In this document: one piece after another, positions 1 through 5,119 of the stretch
How the letters are laid out: the number at the start of each line of letters is the position of its first letter
How positions within the stretch are numbered: position 1 is the stretch's first letter
From: Dehalococcoidia bacterium
GTDB taxonomy: Bacteria > Chloroflexota > Dehalococcoidia > E44-bin15
DNA length: 5,400 nt
Reading direction: 5' to 3'
Assembly (NCBI GenBank): GCA_030667555.1
Contig: DAOUVR010000089.1
Location: 1-5,400, forward strand
Program-made: the position numbers and the translations under genes
The notes under the pieces: model-generated
Databases searched by the model: none
What the model was told of the DNA's origin: nothing
The model's input: the letters and a program-made list of their open reading frames with translations, nothing else

Positions 1-360
1 CTACCGGCGCCTTAGCCAGCCGCTGCTCTGGATCCAGAAGGCAAGGACCTCAGCGCCCTGCGAGCAGATGGCGACGTCGGAGCCGGAGTAGCCCCAGTAA
101 TACCACTGGGAGAAGTCGCTGCCGGGACCGGGGTCTGGGGTGCGCTGGCGATAGATGCCTCCTCCGCCCCTGATGCGTACCAGGCTGCCATCCCCCGGCA
201 TGGTGGCATCGTTGTGGCAATCGGGCTCTTCACCGGTATACAGCCTGCTCCAGTTAAAGCGGCCAGCGGCGCCGATCTTCTCGACCACCTCGACCCTGAC
301 GTAGGGCTTTGCCGTAGGGCTCTTCTGGGCGGCCAGCAGGGCGCTGTGAAGAGATCTCAT
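1..360 (-). CDS. short ORF, probable N-terminal part of a phage tail/virion protein
   Basis: A 119-residue reading frame begins at ATG 360-358 and ends with TAG at 3-1. The start is supported by a GGGAG ribosome site six bases upstream. The sequence shows no signal peptide or membrane segment. It contains Gly/Pro/Asp-rich stretches such as YTGEEPDCHNDATMPGDGS (residues about 41-59) and GPGSDFSQWYYWGYSGSD (about 78-95), which look like beta-rich structural protein. From memory it resembles the first ~110 residues of much longer virion proteins in Chloroflexota prophages, so the stop after WLRRR may mark a truncation or frameshift. One other minus frame is open over the last ~49 bases to the window edge. 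It is the last visible gene of the leftward head operon, consistent with a tail or late structural role. The family assignment is inference; that the ORF is translated is fairly likely. Confidence 0.5.
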   Translation of the reverse strand: MRSLHSALLAAQKSPTAKPYVRVEVVEKIGAAGRFNWSRLYTGEEPDCHNDATMPGDGSLVRIRGGGGIYRQRTPDPGPGSDFSQWYYWGYSGSDVAICSQGAEVLAFWIQSSGWLRRR

Positions 361-377
361 GATTGACTCCCTTATTC

Positions 378-397
378 AGAGGGAAAGGATTCCCTCT
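378..397. repeat. 8-bp stem hairpin before the 1-360 gene
   Basis: AGAGGGAA and TTCCCTCT form a perfect 8-base-pair stem around the loop AGGA. On the minus strand it lies 17 bases upstream of the ATG, just before the GGGAG ribosome site. No T-run follows on either strand, so it is not a standard terminator. It may influence ribosome access or mRNA stability, or be a remnant of a dispersed palindrome. Confidence 0.6.
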
Positions 398-399
398 TG

Positions 400-459
400 C
401 CTCAATGAAAGATTCCTTCTCGCCTCAAACCTCAATGAAAGATTCCTTCTGGCCTCAAA
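400..459. repeat. 30-bp tandem direct repeat, two copies
   Basis: Positions 400-429 and 430-459 are the same 30 bases with one difference (c at 421, g at 451). The unit begins cctcaatgaaagattccttc. On the minus strand it starts directly after the TAA of the 460-750 gene and reads as two in-frame copies of FEARRNLSLR (a unit of exactly ten codons). A third, degenerate partial unit runs on to about 384. A related copy lies upstream of the scaffold gene near 3098-3127. It looks like a dispersed intergenic repeat rather than coding sequence, because no start codon precedes it in frame. Confidence 0.8.
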
Positions 460-750
460 TTAGTGGCTGCGATTAAATAGGTCTGTCGCTGCGGCGATCG
501 CCTCGCTGAACTCGCTCCCAACCCTCTTGACGGCATCCACCAGCTCGTTTTTCTCCTCCAAGGAGATGTTGGGGTCCTCGAGGGCTTTTTGCATGCTCAG
601 GCCACAGAGGCCGAGGGCAACAACAGCCTCAGAGCCCTCTTTGAGGAGCTTCATCCCCTTCCTCCACTTCACTCCCATCCTTCCGAGAAGGACTGAGATG
701 ATGCCCAGTAGGGGCACCAGGATGGCTGCTACGATTTCCCATGCGGTCAT
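460..750 (-). CDS. small single-pass membrane protein, possible holin-like phage protein
   Basis: The product is 96 residues. The N-terminus is one hydrophobic helix (about residues 5-23, IVAAILVPLLGIISVLLG), followed by a basic stretch (RMGVKWRKGMKLLK) expected to stay in the cytoplasm. The remaining ~50 residues look helical and amphipathic with a charged end (residues 57-88). The start has a clear AAAGGAG site nine bases upstream. It lies between the head-tail adaptor gene and the possible tail gene in the leftward operon. Small one-helix proteins in phage clusters can be holins or membrane-associated virion factors; I do not recognise this family. A holin normally sits next to a lysin gene, and none is visible, so the holin idea is weak. 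The coding call is strong. Confidence 0.75.
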   Translation of the reverse strand: MTAWEIVAAILVPLLGIISVLLGRMGVKWRKGMKLLKEGSEAVVALGLCGLSMQKALEDPNISLEEKNELVDAVKRVGSEFSEAIAAATDLFNRSH

Positions 751-840
751 TTCGATTTGCTCCTTTCTTTTGTTATTTTTCCATTCGCTACTAAGTGTTG
801 TTGCTAACCTCCTATCCTAGAATGTTTGTCTGGCGGTTAT

Positions 841-890
841 CCCTCTTATTCCCCTCTCCCTTGACGGGAGAGGGCTAGGGTGAGGGTGAT
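841..890. repeat. dispersed ~50-bp palindromic repeat, left copy (inverted relative to 4939-4988)
   Basis: The reverse complement reads tcaccctcaccctagccctc, then a hairpin, then agagggg and aagaggg, and matches 4939-4988 over almost its whole length with a few changes around the loop. The core hairpin at 852-874 has the arms CCCTCTCCC and GGGAGAGGG. No T-run follows, so a terminator is not supported. Elements of the type CACCCTCACCCTAGCCCTCTCCC occur as dispersed repeats in many bacterial genomes. This copy sits one base past the end of the adaptor gene. Confidence 0.8.
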
Positions 891-891
891 G

Positions 892-1524
892 TTATGGGCC
901 TGCATCAGATGACATGCTGGCTATTGGCGTGGCTGGGGCGTATAGCCTGTTTTGCCTCACCCTGCCTTTCCGCCCCAGCCTTTTAAGCTCCCTTCTGAAG
1001 TGGGATAGCTTCTGCTGTCCTTGTGCCGAGAATATGCTCGGTGTTTCGGTGCCCCCAAGGTTGACCTGGTTGATGGCGAAGGCGGCCCACTCAACCAGCG
1101 CATAGCCTGCTGCGCCGATAGCGATGAGGTCCTCGAATCTGGAGGGGATGGTGGATGTCACCGCGTCCAGGGTATGGAGATTGCCATAGTAGATATAGCA
1201 ATTTGAGCCATCGGGGACTTCATCGCCTAGCAGGGTTAGGGTGTCTTGCCAGATGGCGAAGCGCTGATAGCTCTTGGGGAACTGATTGATGGGGTATTCG
1301 ACCGCGTCGACCATGATTCTGTCCGACAGGCTGGATATGTCGATCTCCCTTGAGCCTTCTGTAGTCGGTATGGTGGCTTTCTGCTCGTAGGGGGTGGCAT
1401 CGGAAAAGTCCTTGACGGTATGGGCGATGTGGCGGTCGAGCTCGTCGTCTGACCAGCGATAGTTTTCTGAGTCCTCGTCGTGGAGGTCGCGGCGAACATT
1501 GGTTCTCATGTCGGTTAGGTTCAT
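892..1524 (-). CDS. phage head-tail adaptor (connector) protein
   Basis: This 210-residue protein probably forms the ring under the portal that joins the capsid vertex to the tail. Visible support includes the N-terminal pattern MRTNVRRDLHDED...YRWSDDELDRHIAHTVKDF (residues 6-40), where a Trp and DEL motif starts a helix as in many gp6/gp16-like connectors. Residues 126-152 (IPSRFEDLIAIGAAGYALVEW...) form the helical core with the usual LP/IP-x-x-F-E-D-L entry. The tail from about 171 is basic and rich in Lys and Arg. The start is fixed by GAGGAG five bases before the ATG. Gene order (portal, scaffold, capsid, then this) is the standard place for an adaptor. A 121-base gap with repeats separates it from the capsid gene. 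Assignment rests on pattern and context, not on a search. Confidence 0.72.
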   Translation of the reverse strand: MNLTDMRTNVRRDLHDEDSENYRWSDDELDRHIAHTVKDFSDATPYEQKATIPTTEGSREIDISSLSDRIMVDAVEYPINQFPKSYQRFAIWQDTLTLLGDEVPDGSNCYIYYGNLHTLDAVTSTIPSRFEDLIAIGAAGYALVEWAAFAINQVNLGGTETPSIFSAQGQQKLSHFRRELKRLGRKGRVRQNRLYAPATPIASMSSDAGP

Positions 1525-1536
1525 ATGTGCTCCTCT

Positions 1537-1556
1537 TTTTGGGCGCGGAACGCCGC
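1537..1556. repeat. GC-rich hairpin before the adaptor gene
   Basis: GGGCGCGG and CCGCGCCC form a perfect 8-base-pair stem around the loop AACG. On the minus strand the hairpin is followed by AAAAAGAGGAG, the adaptor's ribosome site, so there is no T-run and no terminator. The sequence with its flank (cgcggaacgccgcgccccta) has the look of a known type of dispersed element in Chloroflexota-like genomes. The rest of the gap (1557-1645) holds further G/C-run palindromes such as tcccctgggga and no gene. Confidence 0.65.
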
Positions 1557-1645
1557 GCCCCTACATTTTCCCTCCCCTGGGGATGGGGGGAGCGGTCGAC
1601 CTTTAGAACAAAGATTGCCTCTACCCCCAAACCCCTGAGTTAGAT

Positions 1646-2545
1646 CTACGCAAGCGGTCTGACGCCGATCAAGCGTGCCAGCTTGACGGTGCTGAAGAGG
1701 GCAAGGCCGACATACCACTTGATGCGGGTGCGGGTAGCATCCTTGGTTTCGAGCTGACCTACACGCTCGACCTGTATGTTACCCGGGGCGGTGAGGCCAC
1801 AAAGGGCGCCCTCGCCCATCTGGAAAGCGTAGATGGTGGAGCAATCGCTGGAAGTGCCAACTACCTTGTTGTCGGCTATCCAGTCGTTGATGGCAACTGG
1901 GATGCCGTTGTACAGTTCGATGAACCTCCCCCACTCATCGCGCTCCACCTGTAGGTAGGAGCCAGCCGCTCTCGATAGCTGGTTCAAGCTTCGGCGGCTC
2001 CTGCGGCTCATAAGTAGTAGATCTGGTTTGCCACCCTTGACCATGTCTATGAGTTCATCCAGCTTATCCAGGGTTAGGGAAGCGCCGTTGTCGCCCATGG
2101 ATACGCTCTGGCCGGTGCCCTGGCAGATTTCGTCGATGCCCTCGAAGTCCTTTGAGCCGACGGTGCCCAGGCCATTGATGAAGGTATCCTCGAACTCATG
2201 CCTCACCGCCTTGGCATTTAGCTCGATGACCGCTGCCTCGACATCCTGGAGGTTGGAGCGGGTAGCCTTGATGAAGTTGTCGACATCGGCATTGGCCCCC
2301 ACGATCTCCAGTCCAGCGGTGACCTGCTCGAAAGTCGGTGCGGTCTCGGCACCCCAATCCTCGTTCTCGTCATACCAGGCTACGGTAGGTAGAGTGCTCT
2401 CGCGGTTATAGGTCAGGCCGTTGCCCATTATCTCGATGAAGGGCAGCTTCTGCAGTACGGGCGAGTCCTTGATGATGGTCTCAATGACGCCGGTTAGCAG
2501 GACATCATTTGAGAGTTTGGATGCTTCGGCAAGTGTGATAGCCAT
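1646..2545 (-). CDS. phage major capsid protein (HK97-fold type)
   Basis: This 299-residue protein is the predicted shell subunit. A short N-terminal arm (1-30) is followed by a hydrophilic beta/E-loop-like region (about 43-80, GLTYNRESTLPTVAWYDENEDW), a long spine-type helix (about 100-125, LQDVEAAVIELNAKAVRHEFEDTF) and a FEGI turn (134-137). GIPVAIND lies at 214-221. The C-terminal IKWYVGLALFSTVKLARLIGVRP (275-297) is typical of HK97-like shell proteins. Its start overlaps the stop of the scaffold gene in TAATG, so translation is probably coupled, and AAAGGAG lies eight bases upstream. There is no separate protease gene and no long N-terminal delta domain, which fits the scaffold-dependent assembly suggested by the preceding gene. 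The bacterial encapsulin alternative is unlikely because portal and scaffold genes adjoin it. Confidence 0.88.
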   Translation of the reverse strand: MAITLAEASKLSNDVLLTGVIETIIKDSPVLQKLPFIEIMGNGLTYNRESTLPTVAWYDENEDWGAETAPTFEQVTAGLEIVGANADVDNFIKATRSNLQDVEAAVIELNAKAVRHEFEDTFINGLGTVGSKDFEGIDEICQGTGQSVSMGDNGASLTLDKLDELIDMVKGGKPDLLLMSRRSRRSLNQLSRAAGSYLQVERDEWGRFIELYNGIPVAINDWIADNKVVGTSSDCSTIYAFQMGEGALCGLTAPGNIQVERVGQLETKDATRTRIKWYVGLALFSTVKLARLIGVRPLA

Positions 2546-3072
2546 TATTCAGTCTCCTTTCTGATGGCATATTCGATTTTCTCGCGGGCTGACATGGAGG
2601 AGAAGTCGGGGGATGAACGCTCCGGGGCGCCGGTGGGGACAGATGTCGCCCTGGCTTCCTCCTCGCGTCGTCTCTCCAGAGACGACTCTACCTTTTCTAC
2701 CAGTGCCTTGGCCTTCTCCAGGGAGATGTCGATGTCGGCGATGGCTTCGCCAGCTATCATCTCCTGTGGTATCTCCAGATTGGTGGCGACAAGGGAGGCG
2801 CGGTACTTCTCCACTGCCTGGGAAAGGGTTTCGGCGGTGCTGGCCAGTTGAGTATCCTTCTCATCGAGGCCCTTCCGCAGAAGGGTGAGCTCCTCTGCGC
2901 TGGTTTGGTTCAGAGCGACTGCCTCGGCAAGCTGGCGCTGTAGCTCGCCCATCGTTGCGTCTCTCTCCCCCAGCTGGCTCTTCAGCTCTTCAACCTCCTT
3001 CCTCGCCCCCTCCAGTTCTGCCTCCTTCTGCTGATCCTTCTGCTGAAGGATGGTGATCTCTTCCTCGTTCAT
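2545..3072 (-). CDS. capsid scaffolding protein, coiled-coil
   Basis: The chosen start at 3072 gives 175 residues and is preceded by AAAGGAG six bases upstream; an upstream in-frame ATG at 3126 lacks a good site and runs through repeat sequence. Residues about 3-98 are rich in Glu, Gln, Lys and Leu with heptad-like spacing (a long coiled coil). A second helix covers about 105-140, followed by a Pro/Ser/Thr linker (143-158) and a short charged C-terminal helix (160-175, MSAREKIEYAIRKETE). This layout, long coiled coil plus small C-terminal helix directly before the capsid gene, is that of scaffolding proteins that bind the inner capsid face and leave or are degraded on maturation. The stop overlaps the capsid ATG by one base. 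The codons at 2869-2887 lie in a palindrome also found in the HTH gene. Confidence 0.8.
   Translation of the reverse strand: MNEEEITILQQKDQQKEAELEGARKEVEELKSQLGERDATMGELQRQLAEAVALNQTSAEELTLLRKGLDEKDTQLASTAETLSQAVEKYRASLVATNLEIPQEMIAGEAIADIDISLEKAKALVEKVESSLERRREEEARATSVPTGAPERSSPDFSSMSAREKIEYAIRKETE
2869..2887. repeat. 19-bp palindromic repeat inside the scaffold gene
   Basis: The sequence gcccttccgcagaagggtg is identical to 4621-4639 in the HTH gene. It can fold as CCCTTC/GAAGGG around a four-base loop. In both genes it is read in the same frame and gives TLLRKG (scaffold residues 63-68). Confidence 0.75.
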
Positions 3073-3097
3073 GGTGTTCTCCTTTGGCAGAGGGAAT

Positions 3098-3127
3098 CCT
3101 TCAGATGAAGGACCCTCTGGCCTCAAA
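3098..3127. repeat. diverged copy of the 400-459 repeat, with hairpin
   Basis: On the minus strand this reads tttgaggccaga, then ggg and tccttcat, resembling the unit at 430-459 (exact over about the first 12 bases, then with small gaps). It holds the palindrome TCCTTC/GAAGGA around 3097-3112. As at 378-459, the repeat ends in a hairpin just upstream of a ribosome site and ATG, here that of the scaffold gene. Confidence 0.55.
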
Positions 3128-3151
3128 TTTATTTCTCAGCGCCTTCTCCAT
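3101..3151 (-). other. possible 16-residue micro-ORF between portal and scaffold
   Basis: An ATG at 3151 opens a frame MEKALRNKFEARGSFI ending in TGA at 3103-3101. It lacks a convincing ribosome site, and its second half is made of the repeat. Its first part shares 16 exact bases (3130-3145) with the HTH gene (4752-4767), in the same frame (KALRN). It is most likely a repeat remnant rather than a gene. Confidence 0.15.
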
Positions 3152-3166
3152 AAGGGACTAAAGCCC

Positions 3167-4582
3167 TCACACACTCTCTGCCCCTTCGACCTTGCTCATG
3201 GCAGGCCCGCTGGAGCGGGCGTTAAGCTCTCTGTTCATCTGGAGGATCCTTTTTCTCTCCTCCAGCCAGTTGTCGAATTCGGTTTCGGGGTCTGGGATAC
3301 CCATCTCTTCCATGGCTCTTTTTCGGGAATGGACGCCGCTCTGGATAAGCTGCACCTCGTTTGACACCTGGCGCTGGCGGTCGAGAGGGAGTACTGGCCC
3401 CCAGATGATGCGATGGAACAGGCTCCGACTTAGGTCGGGGTGGCCGGTGAATCTCTCGATCAAGCTCAGGATCATCTCGTTGCGCCTCCTATACACCGCA
3501 GTGCGAATGAGGCGCTTGCGCCTCACCTTCTGGAGTAGGGGCTGCATTTCGATCTCCAACGCAACGCCCGAAAGGTCCCGCTCGGTAGTGCCGAAGGCCG
3601 CCCGCGGCGACTCGGAGATGTCGTGGAGGGTGCGATACAGCAGTTCGATGTAGTCGATATGAAGCCTTACCCCTCCCCCCTGTAGCAGGTCGAGGAGGTA
3701 GGCTCTGGCGTCCTCGGGGATGTTCCACACCGCCCCAGGCTGCACCGCGATATCCTCCGATGCCTCTATATTCTCCAGGACGGCGATGGGATTGCCCGAT
3801 AATTCCAGAATGCGGGAAAGCTGCGATAGTGCACTATTTAGCTCCCTCTGACCCTCCATGATTAGCGGGATGTCGGAGATTCCCCAGAACTTCTTCGGCT
3901 GGCGCAGGTTGGGGAAGATGATGAAGGGGATGAATCCGTATGGATTTGGGTTGCTGGTCACCCGGTCGTTGTCGATCCAAAGCTCGAACGTCCTATCACT
4001 CCACACCTCTACCACCTCCACTCTGTTCCCTGGGCCGACAGGTCGGCCGACACTCGGCCCCGGCTTCTCCTTCAGAGAAGGATAGAGCACCTCGACCTCG
4101 TCGGCGGCGAGCTGGTATCGCGAGGCAACCCGGTAAAGGGTGGTCATATCGTCGGGCAGCCACCATGCGTACAGGCCCTGGACATCGGGCGCGGTGACTT
4201 TAACTCGCCTCTCTTTGACGTCCCAGGTGACCTTGTATGCGGCGTCTCCGAGGACGGTGCAATCGAGCTCAGTATCGAAATCGAGCGCCTGAAGGTTGTT
4301 GTCTTGATATACCTGATAGAGCGTCTTCTCGGCGCTTCTGGCCCTCTCCCGGGCCTCGTCGCCCTCTTCCATAGGGTCCAGGGCAAAGCTCATGCCGGAC
4401 ATCAGGTAGGACGTGGTCTTGTCTACCAGGGCTTTGGCATAGTTGAAAGTGAGGTGCTTTTCCCCTCTGGTCGCTCTGCTCTGCCACTGCTCGCCGTTGT
4501 AGAAGGCGAGATTCTCGTTGTAGCGCCTCATGCGGTCGCGGTCCATGCGTGCAAGCTGCTGTGGAATGGTCAGATTATTCAT
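3167..4582 (-). CDS. phage portal protein (SPP1 gp6-like)
   Basis: This 471-residue protein is predicted to form the dodecameric ring at one capsid vertex through which DNA is packed. Visible support in order: the YNGEQW motif (28-33) and NYAKALVDKTTSYLMSG (47-63), the usual N-terminal pattern of this family. The beta-rich wing (about 112-225) ends in NPNPYGFIPFIIFPN. The long helix region (about 240-265) contains ELNSALSQLSRILE. ISESPRAAFG...SGVALEIEMQPL (322-349) is the tunnel-side segment, and VHSRKRAMEEMGIPDPETEFDNWLEERK (417-444) is the typical C-terminal end. Length is normal for the family. The start overlaps the HTH gene stop in ATGA, suggesting coupled translation. A large terminase gene is expected immediately upstream in most phages and is missing here. 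Confidence 0.9.
   Translation of the reverse strand: MNNLTIPQQLARMDRDRMRRYNENLAFYNGEQWQSRATRGEKHLTFNYAKALVDKTTSYLMSGMSFALDPMEEGDEARERARSAEKTLYQVYQDNNLQALDFDTELDCTVLGDAAYKVTWDVKERRVKVTAPDVQGLYAWWLPDDMTTLYRVASRYQLAADEVEVLYPSLKEKPGPSVGRPVGPGNRVEVVEVWSDRTFELWIDNDRVTSNPNPYGFIPFIIFPNLRQPKKFWGISDIPLIMEGQRELNSALSQLSRILELSGNPIAVLENIEASEDIAVQPGAVWNIPEDARAYLLDLLQGGGVRLHIDYIELLYRTLHDISESPRAAFGTTERDLSGVALEIEMQPLLQKVRRKRLIRTAVYRRRNEMILSLIERFTGHPDLSRSLFHRIIWGPVLPLDRQRQVSNEVQLIQSGVHSRKRAMEEMGIPDPETEFDNWLEERKRILQMNRELNARSSGPAMSKVEGAESV
3205..3220. repeat. 7-bp stem palindrome in the portal gene 3' end
   Basis: GCCCGCT and AGCGGGC pair around a two-base loop within the codons for the poorly conserved portal tail (ARSSGP). 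It belongs with the other small palindromes in this operon; no function can be assigned. Confidence 0.4.
4068..4082. repeat. small palindrome within the portal gene
   Basis: TCCTTC-AGA-GAAGGA folds as a 6-base-pair stem. It encodes PSLKE in the portal wing domain. It resembles the palindromes at 2869, 3097 and 4621 (all CCTTC...GAAGG). Confidence 0.35.
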
Positions 4583-4887
4583 GCGTCACTCTCTAACCCC
4601 TTCTCCTGTCTGGAGAGGGGGCCCTTCCGCAGAAGGGTGCGCTCCCCCCTGTGGTTGGCTATGACGCGATAGACGGTTCTCTTGCTTACCGCAAAGCGTC
4701 GCGCCAGCTCATTAATGCCCGTCCCCTCGGTGTAGAGGCGAATCATCTCTCTATTTCTCAGCGCCTTACCGGTCTGCTTCCCCGGCTGATCGTAGCGGCA
4801 TTTGGCCAGGGGGCAATGGAGGCAGGAGGGGAAGAGGTCGCAGCCGTCATCTATATATTCACAAGGCTCTGGAACGAAGTCGTCCAT
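4579..4887 (-). CDS. Cys-rich helix-turn-helix DNA-binding protein
   Basis: The 102-residue product has two parts. Residues 9-30 hold five cysteines (C9, C16, C22, C25, C30; CDLFPSCLHCPLAKCRYD), a likely metal-binding knuckle. Residues about 45-78 (NREMIRLYTEGTGINELARRFAVSKRTVYRVIANHR) are a resolvase/homeodomain-like helix-turn-helix. The last ~20 residues (from TLLRKG) are encoded by repeat sequence and are probably dispensable. The start ATG at 4887-4885 has no ribosome site and coincides with the predicted transcription start, so it may be translated from a leaderless mRNA. The stop overlaps the portal start. From its place as first gene of the head operon it could be a regulator of the operon or a small terminase subunit; the sequence alone does not decide. 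Similar Cys-plus-HTH proteins occur, from memory, near phage genes in Chloroflexota. Confidence 0.8.
   Translation of the reverse strand: MDDFVPEPCEYIDDGCDLFPSCLHCPLAKCRYDQPGKQTGKALRNREMIRLYTEGTGINELARRFAVSKRTVYRVIANHRGERTLLRKGPLSRQEKGLESDA
4597..4639. repeat. double hairpin at the HTH/portal junction
   Basis: Two palindromes lie side by side: CCCCTTCTCC...GGAGAGGGG (4597-4620, one bulge), which resembles the element at 841 and 4939, and gcccttccgcagaagggtg (4621-4639), identical to 2869-2887. They form the 3' end of the HTH gene, and on the minus strand the GGAGAAGGGG arm lies about 14 bases before the portal ATG. The first hairpin could hide that purine-rich stretch from ribosomes. Confidence 0.6.
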
Positions 4888-4893
4888 GTGATG

Positions 4894-4922
4894 ATATTAG
4901 AACATATGTTCCATTCTGTCAA
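4894..4922 (-). promoter_or_regulatory. sigma-70-type promoter of the leftward phage operon
   Basis: On the minus strand, TTGACA (4922-4917) and TAATAT (4899-4894) are separated by exactly 17 bases. The -35 is a perfect consensus match and the -10 differs at one position. Counting seven bases on from the end of the -10 puts +1 at about 4887, the A of the HTH gene ATG. This is the strongest promoter seen in the window, and the tight junctions downstream suggest it drives the HTH, portal and following genes. Confidence 0.8.
4900..4911. promoter_or_regulatory. predicted LexA (SOS) operator
   Basis: GAACATATGTTC is a perfect 12-base palindrome with the GAAC-N4-GTTC form of the Gram-positive SOS box. 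It occupies the promoter spacer directly against the -10, where a bound repressor would block RNA polymerase. A Gram-positive-type LexA site has been reported for Dehalococcoides, which fits the suggested host. Alternatively the HTH protein encoded downstream could bind here and control itself. Confidence 0.65.
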
Positions 4923-4938
4923 CGATATTTTGTCACTC

Positions 4939-4988
4939 TTCACCCTCACCCTAGCCCTCTCCCTTTGAAGGGAGAGGGGAAAAGAGGG
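4939..4988. repeat. dispersed ~50-bp palindromic repeat, right copy
   Basis: This begins ttcaccctcaccctagccct and contains a strong hairpin CCCTCTCCCTT-TG-AAGGGAGAGGG at 4955-4978. It is the inverted counterpart of 841-890. It lies between the phage promoter and the rightward chromosomal gene and could mark the junction between them. No T-run follows the stem on the plus strand. Confidence 0.8.
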
Positions 4989-5036
4989 TTCCTTTCTGGC
5001 GGGGTTCTAAGGCCCTTCGGCTGGGCGGGCGTGTTG

Positions 5037-5065
5037 TTGCGGGTGAAGTTGGTATCTGCTATGAT
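5037..5065 (+). promoter_or_regulatory. candidate promoter of the HMG-CoA synthase-like gene
   Basis: TTGCGG (5037-5042) and TATGAT (5060-5065) are 17 bases apart, and a TG one base before the -10 makes it an extended -10. The -35 is poor. The predicted start is near 5072, giving a leader of about 240 bases. Confidence 0.4.
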
Positions 5066-5119
5066 TTACAGGATATTGACATATTCCACCCGATATATTG
5101 GGGCGAGGCTTTGTAGAAA

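Noticed and set aside
400..459. CRISPR-like direct repeats
   Set aside because: Two 30-base units are directly adjacent with no spacer, so this is a tandem repeat and not an array.
851..874. Rho-independent terminator after the adaptor gene
   Set aside because: The stem is good, but there is no T-run on either strand, and the same hairpin occurs in the repeat at 4955-4978.
1537..1556. Terminator between the capsid and adaptor genes
   Set aside because: On the minus strand the stem is followed by AAAAA and the next ribosome site; on the plus strand by ctaca. Neither direction has a T-run.
2028..2411. Plus-strand open frames opposite the capsid, scaffold and portal genes (for example also 3192-3653)
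   Set aside because: They are antisense to well-supported phage genes, have low-complexity Ser/Arg-rich translations and no convincing ribosome sites.
1646..2545. Encapsulin shell protein instead of a phage capsid
   Set aside because: Portal, scaffold and adaptor genes flank it in phage order, which encapsulin loci lack.
3073..3126. Longer scaffold start at ATG 3126
   Set aside because: The extra 18 residues are encoded by repeat sequence and the strong AAAGGAG lies correctly for the ATG at 3072.
5076..5081. Plus-strand TTGACA as the -35 of the metabolic gene promoter
   Set aside because: No acceptable -10 lies 16-18 bases downstream (5099-5104 is tggggc); TATATT is only 13 bases away. The TTGCGG/TATGAT pair just upstream fits better.
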